DNA of 8,753 nucleotides from contig QHYP01000218.1 of NCBI GenBank assembly GCA_003224195.1, forward strand, positions 18,655-27,407, read 5' to 3'. Positions 1 through 6,499 of this stretch are shown here, piece by piece (the first letter of the stretch is position 1; each line of letters opens with the position of its first letter). Under the pieces are notes generated by a model. That model searched no databases. It was not told where the DNA came from and saw only the letters and a list, made by a program, of their open reading frames with translations. A program made the translations under genes and the position numbers. This DNA comes from Acidobacteriota bacterium (GTDB lineage: Bacteria; Acidobacteriota; Terriglobia; Acidiferrales; UBA7541).

Positions 1-945
1 AAAGAGCCTTCGCTGCTCGACCGGCTCAAACAGTCGGTCGGCAAGACGCGCACCGCGCTGTCTGCGACGGTGGACGACATCTTCCGCGGAGAACGGCGCA
101 TTGATCCGTCGCTGCTGAAGCAGCTCGAGACCGCGCTCATCGCCGCCGACCTCGGCGTCGGCACCACGCGGGAGATTCTCGACGCCGTGCGGGAAAAGAT
201 GCACCGTGATGCGCTAGCCGATGCGGCCGCGCTGAAGCGGGAGATCAAAGCCCATATCGCCAAGATCTTCTCAGAAACCTCGCCTCACCTGGCGGGATCT
301 GCAACCGTGTTGGCGGGGTCCGCCAATGGCAGCAGCCCGCGGGTGATTTTCATCGTCGGCGTGAATGGAGCGGGCAAAACGACGACTATCGGCAAGCTCG
401 CGAATCGCCTGCGGCAGGATGGCCGCACCGTGATTCTGTGCGCGGCCGACACTTTCCGTGCCGCGGCCATCGAGCAGCTCGAAATCTGGGCGCAGCGCAA
501 CGGCATCGAAATGATCAAGCAGAAAGCGGGAGCGGACCCCGCCGCGGTTGTCTATGACGCCGTGGCTGCGGGCAAAGCGCGCGGCGCCGATGCCGTCATC
601 GTGGACACCGCGGGCCGCTTGCACACGAAATCCAATTTGATGGCCGAGCTCGAGAAGATGAAACGCACCGCGGCGAAAGTGGTCCCCGGAGCGCCTCATG
701 ATGTGCTCCTTGTGCTTGACGCCACCACCGGACAAAACGGCCTGGCGCAGGCGCGCGAGTTCACCTCTACCGTCGGCGTGACCGGCATCATTCTGACGAA
801 ACTCGATGGCACGGCCAAGGGTGGAATCGTCGTGGCCATCGCCCGCGAGCTGGGCCTGCCGATTCGCTTTGTCGGCACCGGCGAGCAAATCGGCGATCTC
901 GTTCCTTTTGACGCGGAGACCTACGTCAATTCCCTCTTCGACTAA
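1..945 (+). CDS. ftsY: Signal recognition particle receptor FtsY (5'-truncated by window edge)
   Basis: SRP receptor GTPase that docks ribosome-nascent chain-SRP complexes at the inner membrane and, with Ffh, delivers membrane proteins to SecYEG. The reading frame is open from base 1 (KEPSLLDRLKQSV...), so the true start lies to the left. The GTG at 70 is internal to the N domain and is not a credible start. The helical N domain runs to about base 330. The G domain follows: P-loop GVNGAGKT (358-381), DTFRAAA near 448-468, DTAGR (604-618), TKLDG (796-810) and the C-terminal GTGEQIGDLVPF segment typical of FtsY. FtsY is preferred over Ffh because the protein ends right after the G domain with no methionine-rich M domain. 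Any acidic A domain would lie outside the window. The stop at 943-945 is 4 nt before ribD, so co-transcription with the riboflavin genes is likely. Confidence 0.96.
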   Translation, partial: KEPSLLDRLKQSVGKTRTALSATVDDIFRGERRIDPSLLKQLETALIAADLGVGTTREILDAVREKMHRDALADAAALKREIKAHIAKIFSETSPHLAGSATVLAGSANGSSPRVIFIVGVNGAGKTTTIGKLANRLRQDGRTVILCAADTFRAAAIEQLEIWAQRNGIEMIKQKAGADPAAVVYDAVAAGKARGADAVIVDTAGRLHTKSNLMAELEKMKRTAAKVVPGAPHDVLLVLDATTGQNGLAQAREFTSTVGVTGIILTKLDGTAKGGIVVAIARELGLPIRFVGTGEQIGDLVPFDAETYVNSLFD

Positions 946-949
946 AGCA

Positions 950-2074
950 GTGGATCGTTACGACATTCCGTTCATGCAGCGCGCGCTGGATCTGGCGCGC
1001 AAGGGGACGGGCCTTGCCAGCCCGAATCCCATGGTGGGCGCGATCGTTGTCGGCAATGGCGAAGTGCTCGGCGAGGGCTTTCATCGGTATGAGTCGCGCG
1101 ATCACACTGAAATCGTCGCGCTAAAATCCGCCGGCGAGAGGGCGCGCGGCGCAACGCTGTACGTCAGTCTGGAGCCGTGCTGCCACGCGGGCCGTACTGG
1201 CCCGTGCACGGACGCGATTGTCGCAGCGGGCATCGCGCGCGTCGTCGCGGCGATGAAGGACCCGAACCCGAAGGTCGCGGGCCGCGGCATTGAGCGGCTG
1301 CGCGCCGCCGGAATAGAAGCCGAGACCGGCGTGCTGGAAGAGGAAGCCCGGCGGGTCAACGAAGCGTTCGCGTTCTGGGTTCACGCTGGAAAACCTTTTG
1401 TCACGCTGAAGTCTGCTCTGACGCTCGATGGCCAGCTTGCCCTTCCGGGATCCAGAAAACCATCAGGCAATCAGGATGACGCCCGGTGGATCACTTCACC
1501 CGAATCGCGCGCCGAGGTGCAACGGATGCGTCATGCCTCGGATGCGCTGCTCACGGGGATCGGCACGATTCTCGCTGATGATCCGCTGCTCACCGACCGG
1601 AGCGGACTCCCGCGGCGCCGGCGGCTGCTTCGTGTGATCCTCGATTCGGGGCTCCGGCTATGGCCGCGCTCGCGCGTGGTCGAATCAGCGGAAGATGACG
1701 TTCTGGTTTTCACGCTGGCTTCGACAAAATCCGCCACGGCGCGGCAGCTTGCGCGCGCCGGCGTGCAGATCGTCAAGGCGCCTGGCGAGCGCGGCCGCGT
1801 GCGCCTGGACGGTGTTCTCAAAGAGCTGGCCAAGCGCGATATCCTGAGCGTCCTGCTCGAAGCAGGCAGCGAGCTGAACGGCGCAGCGCTCGCGGCAGGC
1901 GTCGTGCAAAAACTGTTTCTGTTCTATGCTCCCAAAGTGGCGGGAGAGGACGGGGTGCCGTTCACGCGAGCAAGGAAGCTCGTCTTGCCGCCACTCGAAA
2001 ACGTTCAATTTCATCGCTTCGGCCCCGATTTCGCCGTCGAAGGATATCTGCACGATGTTTACCGGAATCATTGA
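950..2074 (+). CDS. ribD: Bifunctional riboflavin biosynthesis protein RibD (pyrimidine deaminase / reductase)
   Basis: Catalyses the second and third steps from GTP to riboflavin: zinc-dependent deamination of the diamino-pyrimidinone phosphate, then NADPH-dependent reduction of the ribosyl side chain. A protein of 374 aa is the usual length for the fused enzyme. The N-terminal CMP/dCMP-deaminase fold (about 1-145) shows SPNPMVGA and zinc-site residues H52, E54, C77 and C86 (motifs HTE and EPCCHAGRTGPC). HTE replaces the more common HAE, which is conservative. The C-terminal RibD reductase domain (about 148-370) shows KSALTLDG, RWITSPESR and the GIGTILADDPLLT segment. The GTG start at 950 was chosen because the family begins a few residues before the FMQRALDLA helix and because it lies 4 nt after the ftsY stop. 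No Shine-Dalgarno is visible, so coupling to ftsY translation is likely. ATG 974 is an alternative. The longer open frame back to 806 lies inside ftsY and is not coding. Confidence 0.95.
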   Translation: MDRYDIPFMQRALDLARKGTGLASPNPMVGAIVVGNGEVLGEGFHRYESRDHTEIVALKSAGERARGATLYVSLEPCCHAGRTGPCTDAIVAAGIARVVAAMKDPNPKVAGRGIERLRAAGIEAETGVLEEEARRVNEAFAFWVHAGKPFVTLKSALTLDGQLALPGSRKPSGNQDDARWITSPESRAEVQRMRHASDALLTGIGTILADDPLLTDRSGLPRRRRLLRVILDSGLRLWPRSRVVESAEDDVLVFTLASTKSATARQLARAGVQIVKAPGERGRVRLDGVLKELAKRDILSVLLEAGSELNGAALAAGVVQKLFLFYAPKVAGEDGVPFTRARKLVLPPLENVQFHRFGPDFAVEGYLHDVYRNH

Positions 2075-2699
2075 GCAGATGGGCAAAATTGAATCGCCGG
2101 ATTTGCCAGCGGAGGGCGGCCGCTTGACGATCCTCGCGCCTGAAGTCGCGGCGTCGCTCGCCGTTTCAAGCAGCATCGCAGTGAATGGCTGCTGCCTCAC
2201 CGTCGTTTCCAGCGACAGCATGCGCTTCGCGGCCGACCTTTCCGGCGAAACCCTGCGGCGCACATCGTTCGGCGAGCTAAAGCCCGGCGCCCTCGTGAAT
2301 CTTGAACGCCCGCTGACGGCTGGCAAGGAGTTCGGCGGGCACTTCGTGCAGGGGCACATAGATGGCATCGGCCGCGTCGCTCACTTGAAACCCGAAGGCG
2401 AAAGCTGGTGGCTCGGCGTGCGCGTGCCGGAGGAAATCGCGCGCTTTGTCGCGACGAAGGGTTCGATCGCCGTGGACGGCATCAGCCTGACCGTCGCCGG
2501 CTGGCGCGATGGCATCGCGGAAATGGCCGTCATTCCGTTCACCTACATGCACACGAATCTGCGGGATCGAAGGCCAGGCGACGCCGTGAACCTCGAAGCG
2601 GACATGCTGGCGAAATACTTAGACCGCCTGCTCGATGCCCGCGCGGAGCCTGCGCCTTCACGAATCACGCTGGCTCGCCTTGTCGAAGAGGGGTTCTAG
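2055..2699 (+). CDS. ribE: Riboflavin synthase, alpha subunit
   Basis: Dismutates two molecules of 6,7-dimethyl-8-ribityllumazine to riboflavin, the last step of the pathway, in the cytosol. The 214-residue protein has the family's characteristic MFTGIIE N terminus and an internal duplication of the lumazine-binding barrel. The first barrel (about 1-97) carries VNGCCLTVV at 43-51. GGHFVQGHIDG at 94-104 marks the junction, and the second barrel carries IAVDGISLTVA at 138-148. The ATG at 2055 is fixed by this N terminus and lies inside the 3' end of ribD, giving a 20-nt overlap. An AAGGA (2040-2044) 10 nt upstream can serve as ribosome binding site. The pairing with RibD is functionally coherent. 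RibBA and lumazine synthase (RibH) are not in this window. The symbol follows E. coli usage; the same enzyme is sometimes called RibC. Confidence 0.96.
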   Translation: MFTGIIEQMGKIESPDLPAEGGRLTILAPEVAASLAVSSSIAVNGCCLTVVSSDSMRFAADLSGETLRRTSFGELKPGALVNLERPLTAGKEFGGHFVQGHIDGIGRVAHLKPEGESWWLGVRVPEEIARFVATKGSIAVDGISLTVAGWRDGIAEMAVIPFTYMHTNLRDRRPGDAVNLEADMLAKYLDRLLDARAEPAPSRITLARLVEEGF

Positions 2700-2707
2700 C
2701 CTTCGCC

Positions 2708-2711
2708 GGAG
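2708..2711 (+). promoter_or_regulatory. Ribosome binding site GGAG of the VOC gene
   Basis: GGAG followed by AAAG sits 8 nt before the ATG at 2720 in the 20-nt gap after ribE. It fixes the start of the VOC gene there rather than at earlier in-frame codons inside ribE. Confidence 0.7.
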
Positions 2712-2719
2712 AAAGACAA

Positions 2720-3133
2720 ATGCCTTCGCTCAGCGGCGTGCTGGAGACATCGCTCTACGTGGACGATCTCGAGCGCGCCTCGCGCTTCTATGAAGAACTC
2801 TTCGAACTCACGCGCCTAGGCGGCGACGAGCGTTTCCGGGCCTATGACGTTGGCGGCCGCAGCGTGCTTTTACTCTTCAAGCGCGGCGCATCGAACTGCG
2901 AGACTCCCCTACCCTGGGGCAAAATCGGCCCGCATGACGGCGCCGGCCCCCTGCATCTGGCGTTCGCCATTCCGGCCGAGGAACTCGCGGCCTGGGAGAA
3001 GGAACTCGCTTCACGAGGAATTGCGATTGAGACCCGCATCCCCTGGCCGCGCGGCGGCGCCAGCCTCTACTTCCGCGATCCGGACAATAACCTGCTGGAA
3101 CTTGCGACGCCCGGAGTGTGGGCCATTTATTAA
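2720..3133 (+). CDS. VOC (glyoxalase/bleomycin-resistance/dioxygenase fold) family protein
   Basis: A 137-residue single-module vicinal-oxygen-chelate protein; substrate unknown. Two beta-alpha-beta-beta-beta repeats are recognisable. The first is LETSLYVDDLERASRFYEE (8-26) followed by FRAYDVGGRSVLLLF. The second starts at GPLHLAFAIP (77-86) and ends with SLYFRDPDNNLLELATPG (115-132). Candidate metal ligands by family alignment are E9 (where many relatives have His), H79 and E127, so a metal centre is plausible but not shown. Proteins of this type are often annotated as glyoxalase or bleomycin resistance, and nothing here supports either activity specifically. It is the last plus-strand gene, 20 nt behind ribE, and probably shares its transcript. 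A link to flavin metabolism is not supported by the protein itself. Its stop faces a convergent gene 30 nt away. Confidence 0.88.
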   Translation: MPSLSGVLETSLYVDDLERASRFYEELFELTRLGGDERFRAYDVGGRSVLLLFKRGASNCETPLPWGKIGPHDGAGPLHLAFAIPAEELAAWEKELASRGIAIETRIPWPRGGASLYFRDPDNNLLELATPGVWAIY

Positions 3134-3163
3134 GCTGCGCGGCGGGGTCTGCTTCGCTGCCCG

Positions 3164-3562
3164 TCAACTCTTCTTGCGTCGAGGAGCTTCGCACATGGCG
3201 CGCCCCGGTTCCAGCATTTTGAGCGTGTCGATGTGGAGAACCTTCGTTTGTGAATTGATGTCACCCGTTACTTCGACGTAGTCGCCGATGTTATTCTTCG
3301 CTGCGTCCTGGTTCGTGATCTCCAAGACTCTTTTCTGGTCGGGATCAATCAAGACAATTTTCTTACCTTCGGCGACACATCGCTTTGCACACTCGGGCGT
3401 TGTCCCCGTGAATTTGCCGCTCGAGGCACGCTCCTTCGCGCAGCCTTCGTCGGAAAGCCAGCCGCGTATGACTTTTTGCTCCGGTTTTGATACTTGGCGC
3501 GCAAACGGCGAGTTCGCGCATGCAATGCAGAGCACCAGAAACCCGAAAATGCTTGCCTTCAT
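3164..3562 (-). CDS. Small secreted cysteine-containing protein of unknown function
   Basis: A 132-residue protein that I cannot assign to a named family. Residues 1 to about 22 form a signal peptide: a lysine near the start, hydrophobic core IFGFLVLCIACA, then SPFARQ. C15 follows CIA, which is a poor lipobox, so a lipoprotein is possible but weakly supported. The mature part has RGWLSDEGCAKE (33-44), ECAKRCVAEGKK (57-68) and a beta-rich stretch (about 69-117: KKIVLIDPDQKRVLEI, GDYVEVTGDI, KVLHIDTLKML) resembling a small OB-like barrel. Four mature cysteines (41, 58, 62, 124) could form two disulfides after export. The tail PRRKKS is basic. Similar small exported proteins are, to my recollection, frequent in Acidobacteriota. 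The start is secured by AGGAGGTGA just upstream. It lies 95 nt after the permease gene and may have its own promoter. Confidence 0.82.
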   Translation of the reverse strand: MKASIFGFLVLCIACANSPFARQVSKPEQKVIRGWLSDEGCAKERASSGKFTGTTPECAKRCVAEGKKIVLIDPDQKRVLEITNQDAAKNNIGDYVEVTGDINSQTKVLHIDTLKMLEPGRAMCEAPRRKKS

Positions 3563-3657
3563 AACTCACCTCCTCCAGCTTGCTGGCAGCATAACTCCAT
3601 CCCGGTTTTGATAAAAGAGCATGGCACGGCGTTCCCGGCAAACCCACGTCTCATTCC
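3563..3657. other. Intergenic gap between APC permease and secreted protein genes
   Basis: The only gap longer than 50 nt. Besides the Shine-Dalgarno it holds a 12-nt inverted repeat CCAGCTTGCTGG (3575-3586) abutting the ribosome binding site, a repeated octamer GAGTTATG (minus strand, ending at the gene's own ATG and again 30 nt upstream), and a possible 8-codon leader reading frame (3592-3566). No convincing terminator for the permease gene and no confident -35/-10 pair could be picked out by eye. Confidence 0.4.
3566..3576 (-). promoter_or_regulatory. Near-perfect Shine-Dalgarno of the secreted protein gene
   Basis: Reading the minus strand, GGAGGAGGTGA occurs immediately before GTT and the ATG at 3562. 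AGGAGGTGA matches the 16S anti-Shine-Dalgarno without mismatch. The AGGAGG core lies 6 nt from the start codon. It is the strongest ribosome binding site in the window and implies high translation of the small secreted protein. Confidence 0.8.
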
Positions 3658-5094
3658 TCATGGCGCCTCGAGACTCTTCTCACGCGCTCCGCGAAAATAC
3701 AAAACGAGCCCTAGGACAATCGCCGCCAGCGTGCCGCCCACCAGCTTGAGCTCAAATCCCAGCTTGTCCGAAGAATCTCCCGGCGGGACCAGTGACACGG
3801 CGATTCCGCCGAGAACGACGAGAAACCCGAGTCCGCCGGCAATCCACACCCCTACCTTTCCTCCGGGAATCAAAACGGCCTGGGGATTTTCCCAACGATC
3901 CTTGCGGCCGGCCAGTTTGATCGCCGCGGCGTACATGTATAGAAACGGAATGAAGTACAAAATGATGGCCGCATCCACGAGAAATTGATACGCACCGCGC
4001 ATGGTTTCATTGATTTGGCTGAACAGGAGAATCGCGCCGGATACCACCGCCTGCACCAGGATGGAAATGTGCGGCGTTTTCCAGCGCGGGTGAATTTTGC
4101 CGAATGCCTCTGGCAGGTACCGATCGATACCGACCACAAACGGCACGCGCGCAATCCCGGCCACCGTGCTTCCAACGCCTCCAGCGTTGCCGACGGACAC
4201 CAGCATCGCGGCAAGCACGCCAACGAAGCCAATCCGCAGCGCGGTTGAGCCGAGCGTAATCGCCTGGAAGACTCCGCTCTTTGCATCCACCTGCGCATCT
4301 GGCACCAAAGCCAGCACCGCAACCGTCCCAAAGATGTAAATCGCAGCGATCAGCACGCCGGAGCCGATCACCGCGCGGGGCAGCGTCCTGCGGGGATCCT
4401 TGACTTCCTGGCTCATCGCCGAAACAAGTTCCAGGCCCGTGAATGCGAACGCGATCTGCGACCAGAAATTAACTGTGTCCCAGCTCCAATGCGGCAGCAT
4501 GTTTGCCCAGGTGAACTGCGTCGCTGATCCGTGGCGGAAACACAGTATCGCGGCGAGACACGTCAAGATCAGCAGCGGAACGTATGTGCCCACTCCGCCG
4601 GCATTTTGCAGCCATTTCCCAATATTCAGTCCGATGATGTTCAGATATACGGCCACGCCGAGCAGGACGAACGACCCCGCGAGAAGAAACGTGCTGTTCT
4701 GCGCCAGCGATGTGCCGCGAGAACCGGCGATGTAACCGCCCATGGCTGCGCTCGCCACCAACAGGCCGGGGAAATAAAAGACCGTGTAAATCCAATACGT
4801 CCACCCGGCGACAAACCCGTGAAAATCTCCAAAGGCTTCCTTCGACCATACGTACAGCCCGCCTTCTTCCGGAAATCGCGACGAAAGCTCGTTGATCACC
4901 AGCGCCGAGGGCAAGAAGAATCCTACCGCGGCAAGAATCCAGAGGCTGATGGACGACGCGCCGTTGTGCGCCGCGGCGGCAATCCAGCGCGGACCGAGCA
5001 CTGTGGCAATGTTGAACAGCAGCACATCCCAAAAACCCATCTCCTTTCGAAGCTGCCGAATCGGATCGCCCTGCGGCTTCGCCGGGTCGGTCAT
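3658..5094 (-). CDS. APC-superfamily amino acid permease
   Basis: A 478-residue inner-membrane secondary transporter of the amino acid-polyamine-organocation superfamily, with about 12 hydrophobic segments along its whole length. The conserved loop after TM2 is clear: ELSSRFPEEGGLYVWSKEAFG (69-89). Another family-typical stretch lies near the TM6-TM7 loop: FTGLELVSAMSQEVKDPRRTLPRA. In the TM1 position, where characterised members usually carry a glycine-rich GSG-type substrate-binding motif, it reads TVLGPRWIAAAA, so the substrate cannot be inferred from characterised homologues. Amino acids or small amines are the family's usual substrates. The ATG at 5094 overlaps the ATPase stop in ATGA (5091-5094), so translation is probably coupled. 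No independent ribosome binding site is obvious. The family assignment is firm; the substrate is unknown. Confidence 0.92.
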   Translation of the reverse strand: MTDPAKPQGDPIRQLRKEMGFWDVLLFNIATVLGPRWIAAAAHNGASSISLWILAAVGFFLPSALVINELSSRFPEEGGLYVWSKEAFGDFHGFVAGWTYWIYTVFYFPGLLVASAAMGGYIAGSRGTSLAQNSTFLLAGSFVLLGVAVYLNIIGLNIGKWLQNAGGVGTYVPLLILTCLAAILCFRHGSATQFTWANMLPHWSWDTVNFWSQIAFAFTGLELVSAMSQEVKDPRRTLPRAVIGSGVLIAAIYIFGTVAVLALVPDAQVDAKSGVFQAITLGSTALRIGFVGVLAAMLVSVGNAGGVGSTVAGIARVPFVVGIDRYLPEAFGKIHPRWKTPHISILVQAVVSGAILLFSQINETMRGAYQFLVDAAIILYFIPFLYMYAAAIKLAGRKDRWENPQAVLIPGGKVGVWIAGGLGFLVVLGGIAVSLVPPGDSSDKLGFELKLVGGTLAAIVLGLVLYFRGAREKSLEAP

Positions 5095-5855
5095 AGGGTC
5101 ACGTCGAGGGATGGGATCAGCTCGTCTTGCAAGCGGAAATTGCGCAGAAAAGGATCGTCGGTTTTTTCGAAATCCGACCAGGAGCCGAAAAATGTAACCT
5201 TGCCCTCCTGCAAAAAGACAATCCGGTCCGCTAAGCGTTTGGCCAAATGTGTGTCGTGCGTGACGACAATCGCCGTGCGGTGAAAAGTCTCCTTGAGCCG
5301 GTGAATCAGGTCGCCCATGTGTCCGGCCATGATGGGGTCCACCATCGTCGTCGGCTCGTCATAGAGAATCGCTTCCGGATTTTGCGCCAGCGCTCGGGCA
5401 ATTGCGACCGCCCGTTTCATGCCTGTGGAGAGCTCGGACGGAAGCTTGTCCAGCACGTCGTCCACTTCCAGCATCTGGGCCAGATCCTGAACGCGCGTCG
5501 CGATGTCTTCCACAGTGAGTCCGGGCTGGTCCTCCATCGGAAAAGCGATGTTTTCGCCCACCGTGAGCGAATCGAACAGCGCGCCGGACTGAAAGACCAT
5601 GGTAACTTTTTGCCGTACCCTCCTGAACTCATCCTCGCTGAGGTCGGTTACATCCTCGCCGTCCACAAACACGCGCCCCGAATCTGCTTGGAGAAAACCC
5701 ATGATGTGCTTCAGCGTGACCGATTTGCCCACGCCGCTGCGGCCCATGATGACGCAGGTCTCTCCAGGCTCGACCGCGAAGCTGACGTGATCGAGTACCA
5801 GACGGTCATCGAAAGCCTTGCACACATCGCGAAATTCGAAAAACGGAGCGCTCAT
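5091..5855 (-). CDS. MlaF-like ABC transporter ATP-binding protein
   Basis: A 254-residue ATPase resembling MlaF/Ttg2A, the ATP-binding subunit of MCE/Mla-type phospholipid transporters. Visible motifs are Walker A GRSGVGKS (38-45), Q-loop Q89 in VFQSGALFDSLTVGEN, signature LSTGM (142-146), Walker B AILYDEP (162-168), D-loop MVD (171-173) and H-loop H200 in VVTHDTH. The SGALFDSLTV and LYDEPTT segments point to the MlaF branch. LSTGM and TTMVDP differ from the usual LSGGM and TTGLDP; catalytic residues K44, D166, E167 and H200 are intact. The ATG at 5855 was chosen because it forms an ATGA overlap with the mobA stop and places FEFRDVCKAF correctly. The in-frame extension to 5918 lies inside mobA. 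No MlaE permease or MCE-domain gene is adjacent; the next gene is an APC permease, which does not need an ATPase. The transport partner is therefore unknown. Confidence 0.9.
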   Translation of the reverse strand: MSAPFFEFRDVCKAFDDRLVLDHVSFAVEPGETCVIMGRSGVGKSVTLKHIMGFLQADSGRVFVDGEDVTDLSEDEFRRVRQKVTMVFQSGALFDSLTVGENIAFPMEDQPGLTVEDIATRVQDLAQMLEVDDVLDKLPSELSTGMKRAVAIARALAQNPEAILYDEPTTMVDPIMAGHMGDLIHRLKETFHRTAIVVTHDTHLAKRLADRIVFLQEGKVTFFGSWSDFEKTDDPFLRNFRLQDELIPSLDVTL

Positions 5856-6466
5856 CCTTGCGTTTCGCCGAATGCCTGGCGGATGGCCTCGTATTCCGCC
5901 GAGGTATTCATGTTCCAAAATAACCGGCCTGCGCTATCAAATCGTTTCCAGTGCGGCTCGTCAAGAACTTCCACTTCGAGAGCGCTCAGCGCATCCGTGA
6001 TTTTCAGTTGGCCGCGCCCAATCGCCGCCGCGAGCGTCGGAGCCGCTGTCGTGCGGTAGCAGGCGCAGAGCGGCTCATAACCACCTCTGGTACGCGGAAC
6101 AATCGCGTGCGCGCGGCTCGCTCGGGCGCGATCTGTCAGATACTTCAGCCATTCGCGCGTCAAGAGTGGCAGGTCGCAGCCAAGGATCAAATTCCACTCG
6201 CGAACGGGCATTGTTTCCGCGGTTTGGAAGAGCGCGGTCGCGATCCCGCCGAGAGGCCCCGTGCCTGGCCAGCGGTCGGCCACCATCGGCAGGCCGAACT
6301 CGGCATAACGTTCGGGCGGCCCGACGATGGCCCCGGTCGCCTCAGCCGTCCGGAGCAAGTCGGCCATGCGCAGCAGCATGGGCTTGCCGCCGAGTTCGAC
6401 GAGCGCCTTGTCGCGTCCGAAGCGCGTGCTGCCGCCGCCGGCGAGGACATAACCCGCCAAGCCCAT
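5852..6466 (-). CDS. mobA: Molybdenum cofactor guanylyltransferase-like protein (MobA family)
   Basis: A nucleotidyltransferase predicted to join a nucleotide (GMP in MobA) to molybdopterin-Mo in the cytosol, completing the dinucleotide cofactor. The 204-residue Rossmann-type protein shows the N-terminal signature LAGGGSTRFGRDKAL (8-22), GPLGGI (70-75), the metal-binding CDLP (97-100), and near the C terminus NMNT (185-188), matching the family NxNT motif. Some relatives are MocA-type cytidylyltransferases, but the short length and motifs favour MobA. The ATG at 6466 gives the family-like start MGLAGYVLAGG, but its ribosome binding site is weak (AAGG abutting the codon). A TTG at 6493 with GGAG 9 nt upstream would add nine residues and is a serious alternative. 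The stop overlaps the ATPase start in ATGA (5852-5855). No molybdoenzyme or other cofactor gene is in view, so the operon context does not explain its presence. Confidence 0.9.
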   Translation of the reverse strand: MGLAGYVLAGGGSTRFGRDKALVELGGKPMLLRMADLLRTAEATGAIVGPPERYAEFGLPMVADRWPGTGPLGGIATALFQTAETMPVREWNLILGCDLPLLTREWLKYLTDRARASRAHAIVPRTRGGYEPLCACYRTTAAPTLAAAIGRGQLKITDALSALEVEVLDEPHWKRFDSAGRLFWNMNTSAEYEAIRQAFGETQG

Positions 6467-6499
6467 CCTTGGACTCGCTCGATCGGCTGCCAAAGTCGA

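Noticed and set aside
271..888. A 205-codon open frame antisense to ftsY
   Set aside because: Shadow of the ftsY coding sequence; no family-like motifs.
806..949. N-terminal extension of RibD into ftsY
   Set aside because: The extra residues have no resemblance to the RibD family and lie in a shifted frame over the conserved C-terminal ftsY sequence.
3134..3163. Possible bidirectional terminator between the convergent VOC and secreted protein genes
   Set aside because: The 30-nt gap is GC-rich, but I could not find a stable inverted repeat with a U-tract on either strand.
3481..3613. Direct repeat CCGGTTTTGATA at 3481-3492 and 3602-3613
   Set aside because: Two 12-nt copies about 120 nt apart, one inside the secreted protein gene. 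No third copy or insertion-like boundary was seen, so probably coincidental.
3622..3636. TGGCACG followed at the right distance by TCCC, resembling a sigma54 -24/-12 promoter on the plus strand
   Set aside because: The -24 half is perfect, but the -12 half lacks TTGC. The orientation would transcribe antisense into the permease gene, with no plus-strand gene to serve. Treated as chance despite the neighbouring sigma54 activator.
4531..5283. A 250-codon plus-strand open frame across the permease and ATPase genes
   Set aside because: Antisense to two genes with clear family motifs; polar, low-information sequence without a domain.
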